Assembly (NCBI GenBank): GCA_021234155.1
Contig: JAJEKV010000100.1
Coordinates: forward strand, 3,076,116 to 3,140,115
Length of the DNA stretch: 64,000 bases
Origin: Isoetes taiwanensis
Lineage: Eukaryota > Streptophyta > Lycopodiopsida > Isoetales > Isoetaceae
Reading direction: 5' to 3'
Below, piece after piece: positions 34,761 to 45,709 of this stretch (the first letter of the stretch is position 1; each line of letters opens with the position of its first letter). A program made the translations under genes and the position numbers. Under the pieces are notes generated by a model, which was not told the origin of the DNA, searched no databases, and saw only the letters and a program-made list of their open reading frames with translations.

Positions 34761-35844
34761 GGTTCTATGCCATCATAGAACCATCATTCTTGGGAAGAAG
34801 GCATATCATTGGCCTATTTTTATCAGTTTTTTTCCCTATATTATTTATCTATATAATGTCAGTGTCTTCCACTTCATTCCTATCGACCTTCTTTTTAAGC
34901 GTTCCCTTTCTTTCTTCTTCTTGTTTCTAGTTTTGCAAGATTACTTTCTTAGTTATTTAGGTGTAGTTAAGTTAATTCATTCTTTAAAGTTTTTTCCCTT
35001 ATCAATCTCAAATAGGGCTTTGCTAGTGCTTGAGTAGATGTCTAAGGGTTAAAGAACTTCTAACTAATCTTTAAGACGTTGCATGTGTTTGTCTACGGAG
35101 TTTGTTCTTTCTTCCATATGTATCTGCTTCTTAGCTTCTACCATTTTCTCTGCTTGCACATAAATTATCTCTTTCCATATGGATCTGCTTATCTTCTATC
35201 ACTTTCTCTGCTTTCACATAAAAAGCATAAATCAACTCTTCTGTATCTTTTCCTTGCTTTCACATAAAAAGCATAACTCTTCTGTAGCAATCTGTATGTT
35301 TTCCTTTCTGACTTCTTAATAATTCAGACGATTCTTTTCTTATACTCCCAGCTTGAAGATCAATTATTGAAAGTCGGACAGGTTGCCATGGTTGAAAAGA
35401 TGCCAGTACTATGGTTTTTTGCCTTTTGCATTTAGAACATTTTGATCATCGATTTTTTTCGTTCAATTTGCTGTAGATTTCTTCCAATACTTTTTTGCCT
35501 TTGAGATCCAATACTTTCTATATCGCATTAAATAATGGTATACAACATATTATGCCTTCTGCCTTGAGTTCCAGTGCCTTCAATAATATTGTTACGATGA
35601 TGGCTTATGGCATGGTCACTCTAGCTTTTTGCTCAACATGGGATGGTTGTGAGTCTCGTACTAGATCTTGTTTGAAAATCTTTTTTGGCATAGCCTCTTT
35701 GGACATTCCCTTTTTTAGTTTAGGCATAACCTTTCTTTTTGGTGTAGCCTTTTTTTGGACGGTCCCCTTCCGAGTTTAGCTGAGAGACTTCTAATTTTAT
35801 TTTATGAACAACTGACCTTTTTATTCCTCCTCTTACGTATTTTT
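34761..35844. other. AT/T-rich spacer
   Basis: No gene recognised. A short local repeat (TTCCATATG/GATCTGCTT, CTGCTTTCACATAAAAAGCAT) occurs two to three times at 35110-35280. Confidence 0.5.
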
Positions 35845-36115
35845 CATTCTCTTCTGCTTGCTCCAAAAGGGGCCAGACGAAGGTCAAAGCCTCGAATATC
35901 AAAATCCAAGCTCCTTTGCTCGCCAAAAATCGTTTGGCACAAATTCTTCCAGATTTTGCCCAAATTTCTGGGTCGTGGCAAATTGCCCACATGCTCACCA
36001 TAGCCGTAGGTCCTGCTGGAATGAAATGACCTGCCAGATTTGTGTCTTGGGTTGCAAGCTTTGCCATGGATAACCGAGGATTTGGCGGATGCATTAGCTT
36101 GACACAAATATGATG
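35845..36115 (-). pseudogene. CYP78A-like cytochrome P450 fragment
   Basis: Minus-strand residues HPPNPRLSMAKLATQDTNLAG, HFIPAGPTAMVSMWAICHDP and EIWAKSG...CAKRFLA follow the PERF-region path of plant CYP78A enzymes (HPPGPLLSWARLAT...HFVPAGTTAMVNMWAI). After a frameshift near 35910-35940 the other frame gives FDIRGFDLRLAPFGASRRE, the start of the heme-binding loop. It stops before the Cys ligand. About 85 residues of a ~530-residue enzyme survive, so this is a fragment, not a gene. CYP78A enzymes act in organ growth in plants. The assignment to CYP78A is from residue pattern only. Confidence 0.75.
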
Positions 36116-36244
36116 AAACCTCGTTTTAATATGTTCTAATTATTTGTTCCAAGTGTGTTACAATGGTGCTAAAACACTTGATAATAAAGTGGCACTCAAC
36201 TCTTAGTAAAAACATTGATGCTATCTTGATGTTGATGCGTTATA

Positions 36245-36610
36245 ATGTTGTTGCAATGTTCTTTTGTGTCAACTATTGTGGCAACAAATCAAGCCACAAT
36301 ATTGAACATATTATATAAGATAGCCGCAGCTCGAAAGCCTCCATCATGCCATCCTATCAACATTAGAATGGGACTGCGACAAGGATGTTCATTGTGTCTC
36401 ACGCTATTTGGACTGTATGCTGATCAACTAGAGGAATGGCTTGCCCATAATGGTAGAGGAGTGGGCCCGGCTTGATAATTACATCATTAGACAGTAGATA
36501 CATGCAGATGATGTGGACATATTAGCTTACACTCCAGCAAGTCTGCAGCAGCATATGGACGTACTATGCCCTTTCTGCCAAGGCACTGGAATAACAAAGA
36601 CCAAGGTACC
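36245..36610 (+). pseudogene. LINE reverse transcriptase fragment (palm)
   Basis: Frame 36245-36475 reads ATILNILYKIAAARKPP...INIRMGLRQGCSLCLTLFGLYADQLEEWL, matching the RT fingers/palm RQGCPLSPxLFGLYxDxLE. After a break the sequence continues HADDVDILAYTPASLQQHMD, containing the catalytic pair of the YADD motif (here HADD), then FCQGTGIT-KTKV. Only ~120 residues remain. Confidence 0.75.
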
Positions 36611-36708
36611 GCATCGTACTTCATTCCATTAGATAGTGAAAGAAAGGTCAACAAAAACGCCTGAACCAGATCAATTTACGTATTTCACGCATGGCAATTT
36701 TGCGAGAA

Positions 36709-36764
36709 AGATGGCTGTTTTCCACGAACCACAAAGATACAGGTATTCCACATCGTATTTTCGG
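36709..36764 (+). pseudogene. Mitochondrial cox1 5' fragment (NUMT)
   Basis: The frame at 36709 reads RWLFSTNHKD, the invariant start of cytochrome c oxidase subunit 1, then diverges (TGIPHRIFG against IGTLYFIFG in the enzyme). It is too short to be certain, but that ten-residue run is highly characteristic. The flanks to about 36900 are not identified and may be mitochondrial intergenic DNA. Confidence 0.5.
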
Positions 36765-36963
36765 CTTTTTGGGTTTCATTGACATAGAAACTACAGAATG
36801 AAAAAGTAAGAGAATGGAAGAAACATCCTATTTAGTTCTATCGAAAGAGAAAGCTCCTCTGCCCTTTTTTTGAACTGGTCTGATTGTAGAACCTAGCAAT
36901 AGAAATATAGTCCCACCCTTATGCTTGCCAAAATCGGCCCATGACAGCTCCCGACATAGGAGT

Positions 36964-38358
36964 TGTGACACTCCCAGAATCTATACGATGCTCTCATTGT
37001 ACAAATACGTGAATTCCCCTCCCATGGCGATCATGATAAGGCCCTCTGTCATACTCGGACCATTTGGGATGGCCAAGTGTCCGGGCGAGGAACACGGAGG
37101 TGTCATTCATCCCACGTCCTCTATGGGAATCCTATACATCGGAAGCATACATACACGTTAGCATACAACAATCATGCTAAAATAATATACCACCGCGAAG
37201 GAAGGCCCATCCATCATCATCAACGAAAAGACAGTACAACCATAATAACATGAAATAAACACCATGACAAGGCGCTACCCTGGGGCTCAGACTCCAAGGG
37301 GTCAACTGACGGTCAGGGTCTCAAGATATCAACAGAGGGAATTATAACATGGCGTTGGCTGGCATAAGACAATGGCTAGGGTAGTCCACTCCATCTGCCC
37401 CTCATGTGCACACTTTGCAGATAGGCCGAATCATGCTATGACGTGCTTGTAGCCCTCCGAAGATGCAATCCCAAGGAATCACCCTTCGGAACTACTCCGG
37501 GTTACATCTCTCCGATCCGATGAGGCAGGTCAGAGAGGCGTCTCCTTCCCGACCATGACGGATCCCTCGGTGTGCTAGAGAACACGTGCCGTATCAGCGA
37601 CCCCCGCATCCGTACCCGACTTACTCCCCTAAATCTAAAGGCCGGCTCACCTGTTTGTTCGAGTCCAGGGCGTCCATATAGGCACATCCCTGCGACCCAG
37701 AGAGTGTCAGACCCATACCCGGCCCACACACGGTGACTGGCTATAAGCCTAGCACACTATAGGAGTCCTATAGCCACGCTAGGCAAGACCCCACCCCCGA
37801 TTCACCATCATACTCGTTATCTGGTGCTGAACCACATTATAGCATCCTCAGCCAGGTTGGCTCTTGTGCACAGGCCGCTTTTATTGGGTATTAAGGGGTC
37901 TAGCTAGAAACTCTACTGCTAAGAGGCTTTTAATTCTCTACCCTTCCCTTAATTTCCCAATACACGGAAGAAGCGGAAAGAAAGAATATAAACACCATCT
38001 AAGTATCCAGAACAACATATAAAAGAGAATTTAATCATTCCATCTATTCAAAGAAGTGTCAGCAGAATAGAAGCTAGGGGGTAGGGCCCCTATTTCTCCA
38101 ACCAAAATAGCAAGTCCCTCCTGGCCAATCGATTTGGGCCAGGTGGCACCCTCTCATTGGTGATATTTAGTTAATTAGACCAAATTACCATAATTAGGTT
38201 AATTATGCCAATAAAATCCATAATTATCCATTGGTTTTATTAGCATAGCTAATAAAATCCATTTTAGGTGAACCCCACTTGGGCCTCTAGGCCTACTACA
38301 TGCTGGTGACGTGTCATGGTATGCATACGTATACCATATAAATACCTGGAACGTCACA
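36964..38358 (-). repeat. Ty3/gypsy LTR, 1,395 bp
   Basis: On the minus strand it starts TGTGACGTTCC directly after the polypurine tract and ends GGGAGTGTCACA, so both ends carry the TGTGAC/GTCACA inverted pair. It is the 3' LTR of the chromodomain element whose pol end lies to the right. The five bases outside the left end are GGAGT, the expected target duplication, but the partner end is not in the window. Confidence 0.82.
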
Positions 38359-38373
38359 TTCTCTCCCCCTTGG
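38359..38373 (-). other. Polypurine tract of the chromodomain element
   Basis: Minus strand AAGGGGGAGAGAA immediately before the LTR start. This is the RNase H-resistant primer for second-strand synthesis in Ty3/gypsy elements. Confidence 0.85.
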
Positions 38374-38868
38374 ATTAATGCTGTCCTCAGCATTAGAGTT
38401 AGTGGAGAGTAAATATGGAAAAGATAACTCTCATTTATTGAAGACATCAAAGGGTTACATATTCAGGTAGTAGGACAAAAGTCCTTTTACAACATAAATA
38501 GTAAGAGATTAACATTCAAGAGTACACTTAAAACATAAAATTTCAAAAACACAAGTTGGCCTGCGAGGTGAGGCCCAGGTTGTTCTGCAGTCTATCAGTA
38601 CGCTCTACTGACCTGCAAAAGTGAATACATTAGTGTTTAAGAAATAAATTAAGTAGTGTGGTTGAAGGGGCCACCCCCTTAAATAAATAAAATATGAATG
38701 CAAGAATCCTATCATGCCTAGGGCTTGCATGGCGTCGCGGCGTAAGGAATGGCCATATTCCCATTATAGCCGGGACGAATGCGCGCTATCATGAATGCCT
38801 GTATGCCCAATTTCCCCATCTAGGATGCAGGTAACCCGACCCCTAGAATGATCCCTGCCAGATCTCGC

Positions 38869-39575
38869 TCATATGACCCCTGTCGGACTAAGAACGCTAC
38901 ACTTACCGTCAGGGTTGGAGATGATCGCATCTTGAATGGTTCGGCCCTGGCATTCCTTCATAAAATCCGGGTAAGTCTTATCCAAGTCCGCTTTAAGAAC
39001 CCATGTTGCGTCCTCTGTGGGTAAGGGTTTCCACTTAACCAAGTATTGCAGAATTTGAGTTCGACGGGTTTGCTTGTACGCGCGATCAAGAAGAGCTTCA
39101 GGCACAATCTCCAACTGATCCTCGGTCATCTCCAGAAGTGTTGGCGTGTCAAGAACTTCTTCTGGATCTGGATGATGCTTCTTGAGAAGACTTACATGGA
39201 AGACTTTATAGATCTTTAAATGTGCGGGTAGATCCAATCAGTAGGCCTGAGAACCTATCCTTTCGGTCCCGCCCATGTAGGTGCAAGCTTTTTACAATTG
39301 CCAATCTTAAGTTTGGCTTGCTTGACCTTGATCTTCAGCCAAACAGAATCACCGACCTGAAACTCCCGGGGTATGCGATGTCGATCAGCAAGACACTTTT
39401 GCCGAGCTCTTGCGGCTATCAAGTAGGCTCGAACCTCTTCGACTAATGCTTGCATGTCCGTAAGCAACTGTTGAGAAACTTCCACCTTGGATACTGGGTT
39501 ATGCCACGTGTCTGGAGTAAGGCACTGATAGCCGTAATTAATCATGAAAGGAGACATTCTTGAAGTATTGCCCAA
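38869..39575 (-). pseudogene. Chromovirus (Ty3/gypsy) integrase C-terminus with chromodomain
   Basis: Frame 39255-39575 reads MSPFMINYGYQ...ARQKCLADRHR...FQVGDSVWLK, the end of a plant chromovirus integrase. After a frameshift near 39240 frame 38869-39237 reads LDLPAHLKIYKVFHVSLLKK and ends with a chromodomain-like LVKWKPLPTEDATWV. The chromodomain targets integration to marked chromatin. The rest of the element (RT, protease, gag, 5' LTR) is missing: homology stops at about 39575, next to unrelated sequence. Between 38374 and 38868 lies the element's untranslated 3' region. Confidence 0.86.
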
Positions 39576-40338
39576 TCTCTAAAGATTTTTCCAAATTTGG
39601 TCATTAATTGGTCGGTACCTCAATTCCCAGCTCCCCAACGTACTCGATTCTTAGGCAACCCCAGCAATCTCTAATTTAGAACCCTAATCAACTTGTTTTA
39701 TGAAGTTTGCTTCGAGATTTAGTCGATTCGGATAAGTATTGACGAGTTAGAACTAAATTAACCCTCGATTTCCTGATGAATGATGGTCGTGACGAGAAGG
39801 CATACATGTGTGATACCTTGGGGGGTTCCGCAAAGGGGATTGTCGTAAATGAACCTGTTCGCAATAGCGAGGCCTACTCACACCCGCTGACAAGACCTAA
39901 ACCACCACGACAATCTAATACCTGTTGCAATTTGCCACGTATGCAAGGAGATGGCAACCTTGCAGGTGGCCTCTTGACCCCGGAGGCCGAAATAGGCCTT
40001 AGGGAGGTGGTAACCTTCCAGGTTGGCCCCCGTTTAACGTCCAAATTGGAGGCCGAAATTAGCCTCTTTCGCGGTAAAAAAAAAAAGCCAATGTCATAGC
40101 TTATCTTGCCAAGAATTAGAAACACCTGACATTACCAGAGTCCAATCTGTGGGTAATTTGTAGTGGCACCCCTTAAGTGCGTGAAAGGAGACAACCAACT
40201 TCCTAAATATTTGGTGATACAATTGGGTCTTAAACGCACCATGGGAACAATTTTCTGATTTTTGGCATTAATTCACAAATATATGATTTCCATTAAAACC
40301 ATTACAATTTGATTCCTGCTAAATATGCGCAGGTATGC
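39576..40338. other. Spacer without identified gene
   Basis: A frame of 107 codons (39776-40099) shows no domain. On the minus strand the sequence CTGGTAATGTCAGGTGT near 40125 resembles the LTR end at 59985-60000 (CTGGTAATGACAGGTGT), so an old LTR scrap is possible. It is followed on the same strand side by CACTACAAATTACCC (complement of 40150-40164). Confidence 0.4.
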
Positions 40339-42265
40339 TCATATAAAAGCTAATGAAGTGCGCCCATTAGAAGGCTGAGGACGGCCCCTCGTGGGCGTGG
40401 GTGGCCTTTATACATTAAGTTCCTGTAAAGAACCAGCAAAGACGTGAGATTTGAAGCAACATTTTATGTTGTATATATATTGAACAATCAAACCTGCATC
40501 CATGCTTCATCTGAATCTTGGTCTAAAGACAATTCCCACGAGTCTGCGGTTTGGAGGGATAGGGTGGACCAGCTTTGGCACTACTACCATGTCCCTTCCA
40601 AGCACTAAAATTGCCCCGCATTGTTAATGTCTTTTGGGACGAAAAACACATTATGTTTCTGTTGCTAGTTGCGTTGAATTGCGAAATGCATTAATATAAC
40701 CATAAGGCAAACAAAAGTTACCACAATAATTTGTTCTTTGAAAACAATGTTATTAGATGACCTTGAGCAAAACGTTCAAATCCATCCATTCGCACTCATG
40801 GGTTCTTATTATTAGGCTGAAGGTCATTATTTTCTGAAACTCCATAACACGATCGGTTTGGCGGACACATCGGATGATATTAAAAAAACATTTGAGGTCA
40901 ATAATAACTAATAAAGATGATAAACAAAATGAAATCTTACTCCAAATGTCACCAAACCAGGTCCCACGGCATTTGGGCCAAGACCCTCAACACTATCATT
41001 TTCCGTCGGATCGGACACGAGAGATGAAATATCGGTAGAATGGTCGATCCAATTAGCTAGAAGCGAGCTGCTTAACTCTCGCATTGCACATACCACAATA
41101 GATCCATAAGTCACGGCCGTCCGGTGTCCATAGTGATTGGGCGTTGTAAACTATCAATCATCCAACATAGTTTATAGACCTCCCAATTCCTCCATGCATA
41201 CAAATTATCGTGTCCTCTATGGCCTTGAGGCGAGAGGTAACCGGTTGAAAAGTTGGTTGACCCGTTGCCAAGCCCATATTCCTTCCCTTTCACCACCGCC
41301 AAAGATTTACACCAAAAGGTCTTGAAACTTATTTCCGTAGCATTACATGACTCAACATCGGCAATAGAGCTAGGCGTACCATGCGCTCAATACATTACTG
41401 TCGCGAAACCCAAACAATGCATTAATATCGGCGCTTCATGGTTTCCTCATATCAAGTGTACATGATAGGGATGTTCAATCTGCAATTAAAGCGGTGATCC
41501 TTTGTTACCATTACATAGTCAACGACACCTTAAAGTTTGTTATTCTAATCATTTGCACTAAATTAACGAATTTGCACCTCAAATCTCACTTTTTTAAAAG
41601 CGTAATATATATTTTGTATCTATCATGTTTGGTCCAAAATATATAACTAAGAATCCACTAGCTACAATTTATGACACTTCTAATTAGGGAAAACAAAAGA
41701 TGAAAGCAATACCTTTAGAGCAAAATTTCCCTCTGTCGACATAATCGCAAGGAAAAGATAATCAATATACATTAAAAACATGATCGGGGCTCAGCTCAAG
41801 AATTTTTATGCACATCTTAAAAGGCAAAACATCTTTGATTGCTCCAAGGGTCAAAAATCAATTAGGTGAAGTCAAAGGTCGTTGTCTTTCATTCTTATCA
41901 TGGATGATTGGAAGGAGAGAAACCTATTCACTCTTGACATTTATTAAGGAAAACGTGATGATATGCACTTCACGGCATCTGTACAACTTGATGATAGAAC
42001 AAAACAATAGAACTCTTTGAAGTCATGGCCACACAATCAAGCTCTAAGTTATTTAGCATATATTTGAATATTTTTCTTTAGGCCTTAATAATATGCTGCC
42101 TTCTTATTGATCTCAAAGTTTTAATCTCATTGTACCTACTTTTTTTGTCAAGTTCAACAATACTTACGATATATCACCAGCAGTTGAAGGAGAACTATAT
42201 TCGTCAAATAATCGCATGAGGTCACCAAATTGTCCATGAAGATCACAAAAAATTTTAATGGGTGC
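40339..42265 (-). pseudogene. BSL/BSU1-type (kelch-PP1-like) Ser/Thr phosphatase pseudogene, seven exons of the phosphatase half
   Basis: Exon remnants in correct order on the minus strand. E1 42168-42265: [20 protein letters not shown], donor GTAAGT (GDxHG motif with first Gly now Cys). E2 ~41713-41769: YIDYLFL then DYVDRG after a frame slip. E3 41094-41479, acceptor TTTAATTGCAG: HVHLI-stop-GNHEA, ICMHGGIGRSIN, RPITMD, LMDLLW, donor GTATGT. E4 40941-41016: SDPTENDSVEG...GPGLVTFG, donor GTAAGA. E5 40722 to ~40861: MDGFERFAQGHLITLFS. E6 40494 to ~40627: ILVLGRDMVVVPKLVHP, DEAWMQ. E7 40339-40422, acceptor TTCTTTACAG: RPPTPTRGRPQ to the stop. Introns survive, so it is not a processed copy. In-frame stops in E3 and frame slips make it a pseudogene. 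Intact proteins act in brassinosteroid signalling. The N-terminal kelch half is absent; E1 is joined to retrotransposon RT. Confidence 0.9.
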
Positions 42266-43073
42266 ATTTGTCAAACCAAAAGGCATAACCACAAATTCAA
42301 AGTGCCCATATCTTGTAGAAAAAGCTATTTTGGGTATATCATTCTCTTTGATTCTTATCTGGTGATATCCAGATCTAAGATCTATCTTTGAAATTAATGA
42401 AGCTCCTTGAAGTTGATCAAACAAGTCATCTATTCTAGGCAATGGATACTTATTCTTAATTGTGATATCATTTAATTGCCTATAATCAACACACATATGC
42501 ATAGAACCATCTTTTTTCTTAACAAATAATACTGGAGCACCAAAAGGTGAAATAATAGGTTGTATGTATCCTTGATCTAAAAGTTCTTTTAACTATTTTT
42601 TTAGTTCCACTAGCTCTGACAAAGTATTTGGAGCTTTTGATGGAGGAGAAGCTCCTGGAACCAATTCAATCGCATGATCAACATATCTTCGAGAAGATAA
42701 CTCCGTCAACTCTTCTGGAAACACTTCCTTGAACTCCTCGAGGATGTCTTGCACATCATTCATGTATACTTGATTAATTTCTCCTGACCCTTTGAGTACA
42801 AGCAACCCCAACCTTTCATGCTTCCTAATTGACCTCTTGATTTTCTTGCGCTAATGGGTTTAGAAGTAAAGTACTGCTTATTCAATCCTTCCAGTGTATA
42901 TAGCTCATGATGTTCCTTAGATTTTACTCTCACAATTCTTTCATGACAATCTACTATAGCATGCACCTCACTAAGCCATTCCATGCCTATAATCATATCA
43001 TATGAGCCTAGCTGAAGCACATGGAAATTTGCAATTGTAGGCATTTCTTTCACTTTCAATTTTAATGCATGCA
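42263..43073 (-). pseudogene. Ty3/gypsy protease end and reverse transcriptase
   Basis: Frame 42760-43074 carries the second protease block (LGSYDMIIGMEWL). Frame 42593-42811 gives the linker (DILEEFKEVFPEEL) before RT. Frame 42164-42502 gives RT blocks [33 protein letters not shown] and [14 protein letters not shown]. The frames differ, so frameshifts occur at about 42600 and 42790. The catalytic YxDD block is missing because the sequence switches to BSL phosphatase codons right after LTNAP. Confidence 0.9.
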
Positions 43074-45709
43074 TGGCATGAATTCAAGTTCCACTAATTC
43101 ATCTCACTAAGTCTGCAGCGCCCTTCATCTCATGGCTGAAGGGCGCTGGTGATGGCGCCTAGGGTTTCAGCCCCGTTCGTTTGCACATAACTTTTGATTC
43201 CCATGTCAGATTTTAGTGATTCTGGGCTCGTTGGAAAGCTCGTTGCGTGCTCTTTCCGTTGGTATAAAGTTTGTATGACGATTGGACTGTTTTGGTAGCG
43301 GATAATCGTCTGACAGTTCCGGCCCTTTATTGGTGGTGTTAGGGTTTGGCTGCAATCTTCTTTTTGCCATAACTCTATTTGGTGGCAGTTTTAGGCGTGC
43401 TTGGGCTCGTTGGAAAGTTTGTGCAGTGCTACTTCCAGTGGTACTTAAATTTTTCAGAAGTTACTGGTTTGTGGGGGACTGTAGAGCTCTAGAATCTCGG
43501 CCCCCCTTTTAGTGGAGATGGCAAAAGCAACTCGTAGTCCTTCCAAGCGCTCCTCTGGTAGTCCTAATGGAACACAGGGCAATTGTGGAAGGGAACATGC
43601 TTTAGATTCTCCAAAGATTAGTGTTCGAGATGCCCACAAACTGGCTCGTGAAGGTGCCCCTTCTTCTCCTAAGAGTTTGGTATCAGCCGTGGAAATTGGA
43701 TCTGAGGGGCAGGAGAGGCAGGCTTCTGTGCACCTCAATCCATTGGCATTGCCTCATGCTCCTATTTCTTCCAGTAGCATATATGTACCTAGTTCAACTG
43801 AGGCAGCAGCTTCCACTTTCTCCTCTTCTCAGCTTGTTAGTCCAGTGTCTGACCCTATGCCTCATGATTCTAGAGGCAGTGTGGTACAGGTGACCCAGGA
43901 AAGCTCCTCTGAAAAGGTGGTACTTCCAAATGCACCTCCAACACATGTTGGAAGTTCTTCAGAACAAATGAGATTAGCAGCTCCTGCTCAAAAGAGTGTG
44001 ACACAGCTTGCATCCCCAACACATGTGGAGAGTCTCTCACGCGGAGGAGGCTCTTCTGGACAAAAAGAACATCGAACGCATGTTGGAGGTTCCTCAAGGC
44101 AGGAGGAGTTTCCCCCTCTTCCCTCGAATAAGCATGGGATACCTTTTTCTTCTTCCACGCCACCTGCCTCGACCTCTACACCGTGGAGGTCTTCTGACAC
44201 AGTGGCAAGGGTTACAGGTGTCCGTTTCTCTGAGTGGCTATGCAAAGGTATGTCATCTCCAGCCACGTCACTTCGTGTTTCAGAGGCCATTGCCACCATG
44301 GTGGACAATAATAAGAAAGAAGTTGCATCCTATCTTCAGCAGTTGCAGGCCAAGCAGGATTCCTTGGATATTTTATTACCACCAGCTGAAATTTTTTATG
44401 AGGTTCAGAAGTGCAGGTCAACTTTTGAGCGCTTTGGGGCCCCTGTGGTGCAGATCAGTCATGAGACTCACCGTCGTCATGTGGAGCAATTAGTTGCATG
44501 CTCTGTTGTTTGTTACTTCACTGACCCCTTCTTGGATTTGAAGCGCGTTGCACAAATTAGGGCTTCCTGCATATCAGTCGATCAAGCTCGTGGGCAAAGA
44601 TCAACGTTGTTTTCTCCTAATGTTTGAGTCCCCTGAGCCGGTGGCTCAACTCATAGAACGAGGTGTTGATCCTTTGTGGAAACATTTCTTGTTGTATTAG
44701 CAGTATGTTCCTGGCTCTTTTCCAGGTAAGCCAGATGCCTTGCGTGCTCCATTCTGGATTGCTATTGAGGATTTTCCTCCAGAATTTCAAGATCCTGAGT
44801 TCATTTCTGCTATTGCTAGTGAGATTGGACTTCACTTGCAACATGCTATAACCAATGGCATTACTAAGATTTGTGTAGCACGCCCTATTCATCATGATCT
44901 GCCTCAGACAATTGTTGTTCAAAGTGGGCCCATGTTCTTTCCATTCAAGCTACGTTTGTTAAATGGCCCAGAGCTAGCTCTCATGTTCCCTAAGGCCCCT
45001 CTCTTTGCTCAATTTCGTAAGTCTTACCAGCAGGCTCCTCCGGTTGCCTCTGCCACAAATCCTACTCCTAGCTCTGCCCCTTCTTCAATGGATGTCTCTT
45101 ATCCCCCTACGACTTCTTCTACTTCTTCTCTGACTATTCCGGTTTCTTTGGTCCAGCCTACCTAGCTGCTGGATCAGCGAGCAAAGGTTGGATGAGATTG
45201 AGGAGGTCGCAAGAGGCGGTGGAGGCGGCTTCGTGGGCGATACATGGACATTGATCGTCGTGGTGCCCACCCTCCACCTAAACATCCACCCGGCTCTTCA
45301 TCAACCTCGAAAGTCGACTAAGGGTTCTAACCCTCTGCATCTCGGCTCTCCTCTACACTTGCTATCGTGATTGGGATCCTTACTGCGCATGTGGTGGCTT
45401 TGCTCCCCTTGATTGGGCTGATTTGGTGAAGATATCTTGTCTTGTCGAAGGACCAAGTTGCATCTTCAAACTCTCACGAGATTCCGGTAGTCATATCGGT
45501 TTTGGCGTATTACGGGGGTGAATCTTTGGTTAGACTCTTAAGCGAGCCTTATCTCCTTTTACTTATCTAGTATGGAGTAAGCACATGGTGTCGCAGGCTC
45601 GTGTTCCAGCAGCATCCTCTTGTGTTTACACAACTAGATGAGAAATATTCATTTTGTACTTTTTCTTGCTCATTAATAAACTTTTTGTTCGTCCTTCAAA
45701 ACAAAATTT
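43074..45709 (+). mobile_element. ORF1-only LINE insertion (2,636 bp) with 14-bp target duplication
   Basis: The 14-base sequence TTTTAATGCATGCA flanks the element at 43060-43073 and 45710-45723, and its removal restores the gypsy protease reading. The insert has a 5' untranslated region with two diverged units containing GGGCTCGTTGGAAAG (about 43220 and 43400), an ORF1 (43512-45165) and a 3' region ending AATAAA...AAAACAAAA. There is no endonuclease or RT sequence. It was presumably mobilised by another LINE's enzymes, or is an internally deleted copy. Confidence 0.78.
43512..45165 (+). pseudogene. ORF1 (DUF4283-like) of the ORF1-only LINE
   Basis: The first frame (43512-44627, 371 codons) has a Ser/Pro-rich half with a thrice-repeated THVG/THVE-containing unit, then a helical stretch (IATMVDNNKKEVASYLQQLQAKQ) and the start of a DUF4283-like fold (VCYFTDPFLDLKRVAQI). 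Near 44600 the frame shifts and continues CFLLMFESPEPVAQLIERG, there is a TAG at 44697, then 44740-45165 reads APFWIAIEDFPPEF...FISAIASEIG, the domain's second half, and a Thr/Ser/Pro tail. A short basic RGR-rich segment follows in another frame (about 45205-45270). Such proteins bind element RNA. This copy is broken. Confidence 0.72.

Noticed and set aside
23620-40164. A complete CACTA element between the end at 23620 and the CACTACAAA-like complement at 40150-40164
   Set aside because: The flanking triplets (TTG and GCA) do not match, the subterminal motifs are missing at the right end, and unrelated gene pieces fill the interval.
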